NCBI GenBank assembly: GCA_020152595.1
Contig: JAIGNY010000327.1
Location: forward strand, 1-64,000
Source: Chiridota heheva
Lineage: Eukaryota > Echinodermata > Holothuroidea > Apodida > Chiridotidae
Direction: 5' to 3'
DNA: 64,000 nt
The notes beneath the pieces were generated by a model. That model worked only from the letters and a program-made list of their open reading frames with translations, had not been told where the DNA came from and did not search any database. Below are positions 60,401-64,000 of the stretch, in pieces. Both the position numbers and the translations under genes were made by a program. Within the stretch, counting starts at the first letter, position 1; every line of letters begins with the position of its first letter.

Positions 60401-62111
60401 ACATAGACGGGCAATGAAACCAAGAACACCTGAACCACGGGGAAACGAGGGCAACCCCTACCTTTTTCTACACAGGGACAATAGGGGCAAGAATTAGGCC
60501 CTTCATTTTACAAGAACAACTGGACAAGAAGTGCCCTTTTCTTTTAATGCTTTGAAATGGCTGTTTTTGACATCAAAACTGTTATCTCTCTTCATTTGCG
60601 CTTCTTCACTTTCAGATGAATGAATACCCAAAGTGTTATCACCATGTTGCCCTCTTCTTGACTCGCTCCTTGCCTATTTTGCATTCTCAAGGTCAGAGTT
60701 GACGTAACCATGTACAGGTTCAGTATGATTTTGCCAAGATGGAGGGGAAACTTAATCATTACATTCAATAAGATACTTTTTATAAATACTTTGTTGCCTC
60801 AGCCAGCCAGCAAAAATCAATGGTACTCCTATATATTGGAAACTATTATCTAATACACAACATTTGTGAGAAAAAACAAATTATGTCCAGTATTTGTTGA
60901 AGAATGACAAAAAATATGTTTTTCTCCTATTGACTGCAATGAAAACTGACTGTTTTGTTTTCCCCTTTGACTGAAGTTTGATATCATCAAAAAAGCATTG
61001 TATTTTCGCTGTGCACCACAACATTCCCGGATGTCCGACCTCAAGAATGTAGTCATACCAAAATGAAACCCATGATTGGGAACGACATTGAACTATACGG
61101 GAAACTTTTTATTGTGCATCTTTAATTAGTTTTCAGTACACCTATTAATAATTTCAATACAATTTTAAATGTTAATGTATAACAGTCATGGCAGAGTATT
61201 CACAGTCATGTAATGGCTATAGCGTATACTACGGTCAGATAATTATCTAAGTATCGTTAGGCCTACTTAAGTTAATACAATCAAATCGCCAAAAGAATTT
61301 CAAAATACCATCCACGAACTGTGTAACACTGGGTGATCGCTCGTTTGCAGTTGATGCACCAAAACAATAGAATACACTTCCCAGTGAAATCGAGTTTATC
61401 TCATTTAAACAGAAATTAAAAACTCATTTATTTTTTTATGCTTTTTGTGAAAGGTGCCATTGAATGTATGTTTACGTACAAATGTGTGCACCATATAAAT
61501 TCCTAAATAATAATAATAGTTTTAGATCTGCACCACATGTACCAACAACACGAAAATGCTCTTCACCTGTAATCATCAATTTCATACTAACTTTATTTTC
61601 ATATTAATACGCGATAATTTTACAACTTAGTAGGACTAACAACAACATTGACGGGTAGCCCAACTTTAGTCACCGTTGTCTTTAGGTTTATGAAAAGGCG
61701 TTTGGCCGGATTAAGTTTGGCTAATATTTTTTAACGTTAGGCGTATAGGCCTATAAGTATAAACCTTAGCCTAATCATGTTTAGCCTGGCTTTATTTTTG
61801 CAAGTGACAACCAATCCTACAACGAAATTGAGCGCTTGTGTTAACTTGCATCAGCATTGATTCTGATGAATAAATGCTACCCTTTTTTGCGATAACTTCT
61901 TAAGAAAGAAACCTAGGCTATATTTTAATTATGGGCCTAGGCCTAGTGGGTTGTGCCCCTCAAAACTGTCGTCACGTTAGCTTAATCATATACAACTTTG
62001 TGAGTCAACAGTACTGATGTACGATGAGCAAATTAAGCATAGAAAAGGGTAGAAAACTCACACTTTGTCTCCTAACTGCTTAAACCTCGAAAATGCATCA
62101 TGGACATTCAT
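22054..62111 (-). CDS. CLINT1: Clathrin interactor 1 / epsinR-like ENTH protein, whole gene
   Basis: Family role: the ENTH domain binds phosphoinositides, while the tail binds clathrin, AP-1 and GGA ears and a SNARE, in trans-Golgi-endosome traffic. Thirteen coding exons, 5' to 3': 62111-62062, 52385-52184, 51648-51510, 47983-47852, 46500-46350, 43806-43602, 43300-43032, 42330-42120, 37919-37866, 33723-33556, 29158-29039, 27668-27554, 22454-22054. All junctions are GT-AG, the phases join cleanly, and the sum is 2217 nt (738 residues plus TGA). The ENTH domain spans about residues 10-150, with hallmarks [62 protein letters not shown] and [14 protein letters not shown] charged linker follows, then KKVDLGAAS as in vertebrate CLINT1, acidic-phenylalanine motifs (DFFADF, SFGDF), NIDDLLSI, a VNIDLDAL block, and a GMQP-repeat tail. 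Vertebrate proteins have about 625 residues, so this one is longer in the tail. The 40 kb locus is mostly transposon-filled intron. The least certain exon is 37866-37919. Confidence 0.93.
22980..24028. mobile_element. hAT-like non-autonomous element, TAGAGCTGTGA ends
   Basis: The ends are TAGAGCTGTGAACGTTTAG and CTAAACGGTCACAGCTCTA. The flanks carry a perfect 8 bp direct repeat CTAAAGAC (22972-22979 and 24029-24036), a hAT signature. There is no transposase frame in 1049 bp. A second, inverted copy sits at 53630-54481. It lies in the last CLINT1 intron. Confidence 0.88.
24037..26046. other. CLINT1 last-intron sequence, nothing recognised
   Basis: AT-rich intronic sequence between two hAT-like insertions, without recognisable exons or repeats. 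Confidence 0.45.
26047..27069. mobile_element. hAT-like element, TAGTGCTGTCA ends, expanded by minisatellite
   Basis: The left end TAGTGCTGTCACGACATGG and right end TGTCATGACAGCACTA form terminal inverted repeats. Flanking 8-mers CAGTTTTA and CTGTTTCA agree at six of eight. Related copies are at 46589-47158 and 55633-56231. This copy is longer because of an internal 41 bp array. A further solo right end of the family (…GTCATGACAGCACTA) lies at about 27170-27213. Confidence 0.75.
26290..26742 (+). repeat. Minisatellite, 41 bp unit, about 11 copies
   Basis: The unit GTGAGTTGGTAATTCAGCCA…GATACATTGAA is repeated almost identically. One copy has a single inserted base (AGCGTG near 26596) and the last carries a substitution (TATATTGAA). 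The related transposon copies at 46.8 kb and 55.95 kb contain only one such unit. Confidence 0.95.
27308..27506. repeat. (TA)n microsatellite
   Basis: About 200 bp of nearly pure TA/AT with a few ATAC and GTAT interruptions. The open frames within it are artefacts. Confidence 0.97.
27554..27668 (-). CDS. CLINT1: CLINT1 coding exon 12
   Basis: Flanked by TTTAG acceptor and GGTAGGT donor, entering in phase 0 and leaving in phase 1. Contains [19 protein letters not shown] and then [15 protein letters not shown]. This aligns with the vertebrate CLINT1 block TWSDPSVNISLDNLLPG…QPSLNTMIQQQ, a clathrin-box-like segment. Confidence 0.85.
27735..28010 (-). mobile_element. RTE-type LINE C-terminal fragment
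   Basis: The minus-strand frame contains [31 protein letters not shown] and EARQVANN. This is the stereotyped C-terminus of RTE-like LINE proteins (RR.RWiGHV.RM…GRP..tW.rtv…a.dr). It lies between CLINT1 exons 11 and 12. Confidence 0.8.
29039..29158 (-). CDS. CLINT1: CLINT1 coding exon 11
   Basis: Acceptor CTTGTCAG and strong donor CAG|GTGAGT, 40 codons in phase 0/0. Starts [19 protein letters not shown] and ends SKMTAAEQQ. The Met/Gln-rich text matches the tail of CLINT1. Confidence 0.85.
30387..33395. mobile_element. TIR element A with ~300 bp internal repeats, split by a LINE
   Basis: The left part (30387-30540: AAAGGTTTTGTGCTTCCGATGC… to CCATGCGGATCAATAAAA) and the right part (32228-33395, opening GTTGACAACATTAGCC) are contiguous in the sister copy at 34025. 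The intervening 1.7 kb, including a LINE, is therefore a later insertion. The right part holds alternating ~150 bp half-units (ATTAAGCCCCGCCCACT… and ATTAAGCCCCACCTACTC…) with a period of about 300 bp. It ends near ATAGGTTCC…AGAACCAAAA. Confidence 0.65.
31030..32227 (-). mobile_element. LINE reverse-transcriptase fragment
   Basis: The minus-strand translation shows [19 protein letters not shown] near 32095-32040, then [14 protein letters not shown] near 31925-31885. After a frameshift come [13 protein letters not shown] (31839), [25 protein letters not shown] and RAVRFITN near 31370. This is a 5'-truncated jockey/CR1-group copy on the same strand as CLINT1. Confidence 0.85.
33556..33723 (-). 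CDS. CLINT1: CLINT1 coding exon 10
   Basis: The acceptor AAGCAG and strong donor ATG|GTGAGT enclose 56 codons in phase 0/0. It encodes an Asn/Pro/Met-rich segment ([16 protein letters not shown] … [15 protein letters not shown]). The composition fits the low-complexity tail of the family; direct alignment is weak. Confidence 0.72.
34025..35335. mobile_element. TIR element B with ~300 bp internal repeats and inner minisatellite
   Basis: Opens AAAAGGTTTTGTGGTTCCGA, contains the 15 bp array at 34158-34513, then GATCAATAAAAATGTTGACA and alternating ~150 bp half-units (34632, 34690, 34840, 34993, 35143). It ends at CATAGGTTCCTGATGG, where the outer terminus is lost. It is a sister of the elements at 30387 and 38209. 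Confidence 0.65.
34158..34513. repeat. Minisatellite, 15 bp unit CACCATGCCCACACC, about 23 copies
   Basis: A nearly perfect 15 bp array inside element B. Because 15 is a multiple of three, it makes long false open frames on both strands (MPTPT and GHGGC types). In the sister element the same spot reads only CATAGCAACCATGCGGATC. Confidence 0.95.
35340..37860. other. CLINT1 intron sequence, no feature recognised
   Basis: AT-rich intron between exons 9 and 10. It contains an A homopolymer near 36373. The frame at 36873-36616 (85 codons) has no recognisable family and no splice context. Confidence 0.45.
37866..37919 (-). CDS. CLINT1: CLINT1 candidate microexon 9
   Basis: 54 nt, flanked by an ATTTCCCCAG acceptor and a GTG|GTAATC donor, in phase 0/0 between two phase-0 exons. 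Encodes [18 protein letters not shown], whose Asn/Met composition suits this part of the protein. It could be a cassette exon or chance, since skipping it keeps the frame. Confidence 0.5.
38209..39145. mobile_element. TIR element C with ~300 bp internal repeats
   Basis: Left end GTGGTTCCGATGCAT and right end GCATCGGAACCAAAA form a terminal inverted repeat. Inside are ATTAAGCCCC half-units near 38284, 38468, 38618, 38770 and 38918, and a CA-rich run near 39067-39095. It is the most complete copy for its ends. Confidence 0.7.
39440..39800. repeat. Minisatellite, 32 bp unit, about 11 copies
   Basis: The unit AAAACATTGCCTTGGAAATT + ATTAGAGGGGTC is repeated almost identically. One copy lacks a G (TTGAAATT near 39587) and one has GATGGG. 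It lies in a CLINT1 intron. Confidence 0.95.
40898..41090. mobile_element. Small MITE with TA target duplication
   Basis: TTCACTTGGTCGG at the left and CCGACCAAGTGAA at the right are perfect 13 bp inverted repeats, each flanked by TA. The interior is CpG-rich compared with the surrounding intron. TA flanks point to the Tc1/mariner or a similar group. Confidence 0.65.
42120..42330 (-). CDS. CLINT1: CLINT1 coding exon 8
   Basis: The acceptor GCATTCACAG gives phase 2 entry and CTG|GTAATT leaves in phase 0. Starts [18 protein letters not shown] and continues with Gln-rich text ([20 protein letters not shown]). SFGDF is the acidic-phenylalanine type motif used by CLINT1 to bind adaptor ear domains. 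Confidence 0.85.
43032..43300 (-). CDS. CLINT1: CLINT1 coding exon 7
   Basis: Acceptor CTACCACAG, donor AATGG|GTAAGA, phase 0 to 2. Contains [18 protein letters not shown] and later [24 protein letters not shown] resembles the AP-1/GGA ear-binding motifs of vertebrate CLINT1, and DDLLSI is clathrin-box-like. Confidence 0.88.
43602..43806 (-). CDS. CLINT1: CLINT1 coding exon 6
   Basis: Acceptor CTCCCCCAG, donor CAG|GTTCAG, phase 2 to 0. Encodes acidic text ([20 protein letters not shown]), a basic Thr-rich stretch, and [16 protein letters not shown]. The last block aligns with SKTIDLGAAAHYTGD in vertebrate CLINT1. Confidence 0.9.
44004..44190 (+). mobile_element. tRNA-derived SINE
   Basis: Pol III box A (GGTAGCTCAGTGG, 44011-44023) and box B (GGGTTCAATTC, 44054-44064) at tRNA-like spacing, followed by a non-tRNA body with CTGTGAAATGAGTACCA. 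No closed cloverleaf acceptor stem follows, so this is a SINE and not a tRNA gene. Confidence 0.72.
44215..44478 (-). mobile_element. tRNA-derived SINE, opposite orientation
   Basis: On the minus strand box A (GTAGTAGCCCAGTGGTTAGG) is at 44470-44451 and box B (GGATCGAATCTC) at 44422-44411. The body shares CAGTTCACTCAGCTGTGAAA and GAGTACCA with the neighbouring plus-strand copy. The two SINEs stand tail to tail. Confidence 0.75.
46005..46285 (-). mobile_element. Jockey-group LINE 3' end, short copy
   Basis: Nearly the same sequence as 48280-48560 (TTTGTTTGTTCGATGAGGGC … GGAAGCATGATGAAGGAAGG). It is 3'-UTR plus the last codons of the LINE described there, cut off near 46285. Confidence 0.7.
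46350..46500 (-). CDS. CLINT1: CLINT1 coding exon 5
   Basis: Acceptor TTCTTCAG, donor GCAGA|GTATGC, phase 1 to 2. Encodes [20 protein letters not shown] … [20 protein letters not shown]. The RYDSEP start matches RYDPEP after the ENTH domain of vertebrate CLINT1; the rest is a charged linker. Confidence 0.9.
46589..47158. mobile_element. hAT-like element, TAGTGCTGTCA ends, perfect TSD
   Basis: Starts TAGTGCTGTCACGAATGG and ends TTGTCATGACAGAACTA. A perfect 8 bp direct repeat ATCACAAT flanks it (46581-46588 and 47159-47166). 570 bp with no coding capacity. It lies in the CLINT1 intron upstream of exon 5. Confidence 0.88.
47852..47983 (-). CDS. CLINT1: CLINT1 coding exon 4 (end of ENTH domain)
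   Basis: Acceptor CCATCTTAG, donor ATA|GTGAGT, phase 1 to 1. Encodes [20 protein letters not shown], then [16 protein letters not shown] and GSGRYS. This is the last ENTH helix, strongly conserved with QKVKELVEFAQDDDRLREE in vertebrates. Confidence 0.95.
48270..48755 (-). mobile_element. Jockey-group LINE 3' end with zinc-knuckle-like motif
   Basis: The minus-strand translation reads [20 protein letters not shown]. After a one-frame slip near 48660 comes [20 protein letters not shown], the C..C…H…C motif at the end of many LINE proteins. A 3' UTR shared with 46005-46285 follows. The copy is 5'-truncated near 48755. Confidence 0.75.
48760..51509. other. CLINT1 intron 3, nothing recognised
   Basis: AT-rich intron. 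It includes a 21 bp near-perfect palindrome at 49986-50006 (AGCGATGGAA, one spacer base, TTCCATCGCT). No exons or known repeats were identified. Confidence 0.45.
51510..51648 (-). CDS. CLINT1: CLINT1 coding exon 3 (ENTH core)
   Basis: Acceptor CTTCCTCAG, donor AATG|GTAAGG, phase 0 to 1. Encodes [20 protein letters not shown], then [15 protein letters not shown] and RDQGTN. It is nearly identical to the vertebrate ENTH helices here, though the usual R in YLIRNGSE is L. Confidence 0.95.
52184..52385 (-). CDS. CLINT1: CLINT1 coding exon 2 (ENTH N-terminal half)
   Basis: Acceptor TTAG|C, donor AAG|GTATGG, phase 2 to 0. Encodes [40 protein letters not shown] and [18 protein letters not shown]. 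The [11 protein letters not shown] text is shared with insect epsinR. Confidence 0.97.
52437..52640 (+). mobile_element. tRNA-derived SINE in CLINT1 intron 1
   Basis: GGTAGCTCAGTCAGTTGAGC (box A region, 52445-52464), an anticodon-arm-like CTGAAAT, and box B GGTTCGAGTAC (52491-52501). The tRNA-like head resembles tRNA-Phe in the anticodon loop, but the 3' acceptor strand is missing and unrelated sequence follows. It starts about 50 bp upstream of exon 2. Confidence 0.65.
52790..53170. repeat. Interspersed repeat, copy 1 (pair with 60690-61060)
   Basis: About 370 bp shared with 60690-61060 in the same orientation: AAAAATCAATGGTACTC, TGGAAACTATTA, TGACAAAAAATATGTTTTTC and GTGCACCACAACATTCC. Both copies are in CLINT1 intron 1. 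There is no coding potential. Confidence 0.75.
53630..54481. mobile_element. hAT-like element, TAGAGCTGTGA ends, inverted copy
   Basis: Starts TAGAGCTGTGACCATTTAGC and ends CCTAAACGTTCCAGCTCTA. It is the reverse-orientation sister of 22980-24028. Flanking 8-mers GATGCTAT and GATGCTCT match at seven of eight, consistent with an older hAT target-site duplication. Confidence 0.82.
54536..54781. mobile_element. Foldback / hairpin MITE, ~245 bp
   Basis: The left arm AAAACAGCTTCTATTTTCAA…GGCTTTC-like text and the right arm (…AAAATAAAAGCTGTTTT) are reverse complements over about 110 bp. For example ATGGATTTCTATTGTCAAAA is mirrored by TTTTGATAATAGAAATCCAT with one mismatch. A short AT-rich loop separates them. 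Confidence 0.75.
54790..55632. other. CLINT1 intron 1 sequence, nothing recognised
   Basis: AT-rich intron with no recognisable exon or repeat. Confidence 0.4.
55633..56231. mobile_element. hAT-like element, TAGTGCTGTCA ends, reverse copy
   Basis: Starts TAGTGCTGTCATGACATTGA and ends TTGTGACAGCACTA. The interior is the reverse complement of the copy at 46589. Flanking 8-mers ATTAAAAC and AGTAAAAC match at seven of eight. Confidence 0.83.
56577..58380 (-). mobile_element. CR1/jockey-like LINE, best preserved copy
   Basis: The minus-strand frames read in order. A pre-RT segment (58375-58106) is followed by [19 protein letters not shown] (58100), [16 protein letters not shown] (57720), [16 protein letters not shown] (57550), the catalytic [14 protein letters not shown] (57470) and [17 protein letters not shown] (57240). 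[16 protein letters not shown] then marks the C-terminus near 56740. The 3' UTR contains GGCTAAGAAGGGTG on the plus-strand reading. It is 5'-truncated with a few frameshifts, in the same orientation as CLINT1 and within its first intron. Confidence 0.9.
59200..59560. repeat. Tandem pair of ~200 bp units with GCGAAGCCC motif
   Basis: TGGACTTGTCGG(T/A)GTGGG … AAAATTGACATTT.AAGGGCAAAAA … TATGTCACAA.GCATA.TAAGAAGG is present twice (from about 59208 and about 59405). The GAGGCGAAGCCC core relates it to the repeats at the left edge of the window. A G homopolymer lies just upstream at about 59150. Confidence 0.65.
60690..61060. repeat. Interspersed repeat, copy 2 (pair with 52790-53170)
   Basis: Same orientation and same landmarks as the copy at 52790 (AAAAATCAATGGTACTCCTA, TGACAAAAAATATGTTTTTC, CTGTGCACCACAACATTCC). 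Divergence is modest. Confidence 0.75.
62062..62111 (-). CDS. CLINT1: CLINT1 coding exon 1
   Basis: ATG at 62111-62109 and donor AAAGT|GTGAGT, leaving in phase 2. Encodes [16 protein letters not shown] plus two bases of a Val codon completed by exon 2, giving DKVTNVVMNY as in insect epsin[12 protein letters not shown] aligns conservatively with WKVRELVDKAT of vertebrates, the amphipathic first helix of ENTH. The frame is open upstream to 62363, but that part overlaps the promoter and is not family-like, so the nearer ATG is chosen. Confidence 0.78.
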
Positions 62112-62199
62112 TTTGAATGTCTTATTGTGAAGAAAAAATATATATGGGAATGATTCAAGCAGATTTTCTCGGAAGAAATGACAGTACCTAATTATAGCT

Positions 62200-62420
62200 A
62201 TAATCGGCCGACAAACCAAACCAAACCGATGACGTTTCAAACCGATGACGACGCGTCGAAGGTTACTGGTTCCGGTACCGGTTTTGCACGGCCCGGAAGC
62301 AGAAATATGTTTGTAAACAAACTTGCCAATACTGCAATAGTTTCTTGCTTGCGCTTCCACCATGAAGTTATGCTTGCACGTGGTGACTAATTGCTAAAGG
62401 GATAAATTCTGGGGAACAAA
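62200..62420. promoter_or_regulatory. Probable bidirectional CLINT1-MGMT promoter
   Basis: The gap between the CLINT1 ATG (62111, leftward) and the first plausible MGMT donor (GTAAGT at 62421) is CpG-rich against an AT-rich background. It contains two copies of AAACCGATGACG (62223-62234 and 62239-62250), GACGCGTCG, and an ETS/GABP-type CCGGAAG (62293-62299). ETS sites and CpG content are typical of bidirectional housekeeping promoters. Transcription start sites are not visible. Confidence 0.55.
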
Positions 62421-62879
62421 GTAAGTATATGTTACTCATTTCATTTCTTCTGATTTCAATCATAAATGACTTTTGCAGCTCAGAGGGTGAAATAAGTGAT
62501 GTTTACTTCCAGAATTTAAAAGACGTTCTTTAGTATTACTAACGTTAATCATTATTTTTCTGCATGGAAAATATACATGTGAGTCACAACCCAATAACAT
62601 TTTCATGAGTGAGATATTTTTAATTTATACATCATGTATGTAGCTGTACAACAATGGTCGTCAGTGAACAAGACAAAATATGATAACCATGGAAAAGGTC
62701 TGGAACAGAGGCTCCAGACCCTATGCTTTGATGGTGTTGCCAGGCTTTAAAAGTTTAATATTTGCTTAAATTTTTTTCAATTGAGGCCATCCACAAACAA
62801 ATGCAAAATGTTAACCCAAAATGTTTGAAAATAGTAGTGCCCAACCCAATTGTCAGATGAATCTCAAACATAAAAGTGG

Positions 62880-63240
62880 TGGTTTCGTCTCATTTGTGAT
62901 CGTTTCTCTTGTCCATCGTTGATTGCTAAGTTTGGCCGCAACATTTGGCCAGTGTGATTGATCACACACATCAATCGATGATTGATCATATCAAATGAGA
63001 TCTGTAAACAACAATTTATCTTTATTATTGCTCAGAACCAATGTTCATATTTATCATTCGGATCAGTCACAACCATTTTGGTTATGATTAGTCATATTAA
63101 ACGTCAATTGTTGTCACAACCTTCAACCATGATTGGTCACAACCTACAACGATTGATGGTTCTTAACTTCTGACCAATCATAACATCAATGGTTGTAAGA
63201 CCAATTATATCAATAGATGGTTGTGATTGGTCACAATCGG
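62880..63240. repeat. Cluster of degenerate ATTGGTCACAACC motifs
   Basis: Many short variants of GATTGGTCACAACC, CAACCATTGATTGG and their reverse complements alternate over 350 bp. The cluster runs up to about 20 bp before the MGMT exon acceptor. It looks like a decayed satellite or inverted-repeat element. Confidence 0.5.
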
Positions 63241-63276
63241 TCTAATAAGATTTCTTCATTCTACAGCTTTCCATCA

Positions 63277-63434
63277 ATGCTCTCTGTGAGAACAACATCT
63301 ATCAGAATGATATGCCAAATCGTGGAAACCAATGTAAACTCTCCTATTGGACCAATCAAAATTCTTGGTTGTAATAAAGGTGTCCATCAGATTGACCTTA
63401 CTGCCAGTGATAGATTACCATGTGAAAAAGATGG
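63277..63434 (+). CDS. MGMT: O6-methylguanine-DNA methyltransferase, first coding exon (partial gene)
   Basis: MGMT transfers the O6-alkyl group of guanine to its own cysteine in a one-use repair reaction in the nucleus. Acceptor TTCTTCATTCTACAG ends at 63266, ATG is at 63277, and donor GATGG|GTAAGA leaves in phase 2 at 63434. The exon contains VNSPIGPIKILGCNKGVHQI and DLTASD. This matches the human N-terminal [22 protein letters not shown] region, the alkyltransferase N domain. An internal Met (MICQIVE) could be the start instead. A non-coding 5' exon may end at 62420 (AAA|GTAAGT). A further exon at 63737-63796 has a good acceptor (TGTTTTTCCAG) and the right phase, but is not clearly homologous. 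The catalytic PCHR exon lies beyond the window. Confidence 0.82.
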
Positions 63435-64000
63435 GTAAGAGCTTGCTAAATACATTTGATATTTGTTTGTTTTAATTGTATGGGCTGTTCATTTTCACCT
63501 GTATGAAAGATGATACAGAAAACAAGGTGGTGAAAGTGTTCAAATCTTATTCCATTATTTAAAGGCATTGGCCTATAGAAATTTCCTACTAAAAAGAACA
63601 TAACATTCTATGCAAAAATTTGGGAGGTTTTGGGTTATGACAGATCAAAGATTGTGTAATTCTGCATATCTTTCTTTCTGTTATTTCAATCTTTGCAAGT
63701 ATACTACCAACTCAATATTACTTACTGTTTTTCCAGCCTGGACATGCAACACAAAGCTGAACATTTCAATCACTTACTTAACCTTAAATCTTTGAGGTAC
63801 TGTACAGCAGACAACACGTCATGTGCAGAACACAATTTTTCATCACACTCCACCAATTAAAAGTACAGCTCAATTGCTTGTCTTGGAAAGCAAGACACAA
63901 TAAAGTGTATCTATTCACACATATGTAACCATCTACAATCCCAGGTACAATGCATTATCATACATATTCTTTGTGCTGTAAAAAGGTAAAAAAGGAAGAA

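Noticed and set aside
62112-62363. N-terminal extension of CLINT1 exon 1 in the same open frame
   Set aside because: The extension would run through the CpG-rich promoter, has no similarity to ENTH proteins, and is unnecessary because an ATG sits at the expected position.
63737-63796. Second coding exon of MGMT
   Set aside because: Acceptor and phase fit, but the predicted residues do not clearly resemble the family and the donor (GTACTG) is weak; left as a possibility only.

Overview
This 64 kb window looks like nuclear DNA of a marine invertebrate animal. It has AT-rich introns, genes split into many small exons with GT-AG junctions, and a very high load of LINE, SINE, hAT-like and foldback repeats. 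The repeated TAACGTTAGGCCTA-like words and the gene set suggest a deuterostome, perhaps an echinoderm; that placement is inference.

Three protein-coding loci can be supported. (1) The largest is an epsin-related ENTH-domain gene on the minus strand, orthologous to CLINT1 (epsinR, enthoprotin; fly lqfR). Thirteen coding exons run from 62111 down to 22054. Their phases join without conflict into a predicted protein of about 738 residues (ENTH domain, acidic linker, adaptor-binding motifs, Met/Gln-rich tail). (2) At 63277-63434 on the plus strand is the first coding exon of an O6-methylguanine-DNA methyltransferase (MGMT) gene that runs off the right edge. MGMT and CLINT1 lie head to head around a CpG-rich stretch at about 62.2-62.35 kb that is probably a shared promoter. 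(3) At 7528-8795, minus strand, is a single-exon alpha-(1,3)-fucosyltransferase-like (GT10) gene, broken into two overlapping frames by one frameshift.

Layout. 1-7.5 kb: GCGAAGCCC-type repeats, a tandem duplication interrupted by a 2.07 kb hAT-like insertion, and a decayed LINE. 7.5-8.8 kb: the fucosyltransferase. 8.8-17 kb: a repeat graveyard with two foldback elements, an RTE-type LINE, CR1/jockey-like LINE pieces and a 19 bp satellite. 17-22 kb: AT-rich sequence downstream of CLINT1 with a 21 bp array and a small hAT-like element. 22-62 kb: CLINT1, whose introns hold nearly every repeat class, including target-site-flanked hAT-like elements, tRNA-derived SINEs, LINEs, a ~300 bp-unit TIR element family and several minisatellites. 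62-64 kb: the promoter and the start of MGMT.

CLINT1 acts in clathrin/AP-1 traffic at the trans-Golgi and endosomes, MGMT repairs alkylated DNA, and GT10 enzymes fucosylate glycans in the Golgi. I see no functional cluster. The notable biology is the repeat dynamics: nested insertions, minisatellites that appear to have expanded inside individual transposon copies, and foldback families.
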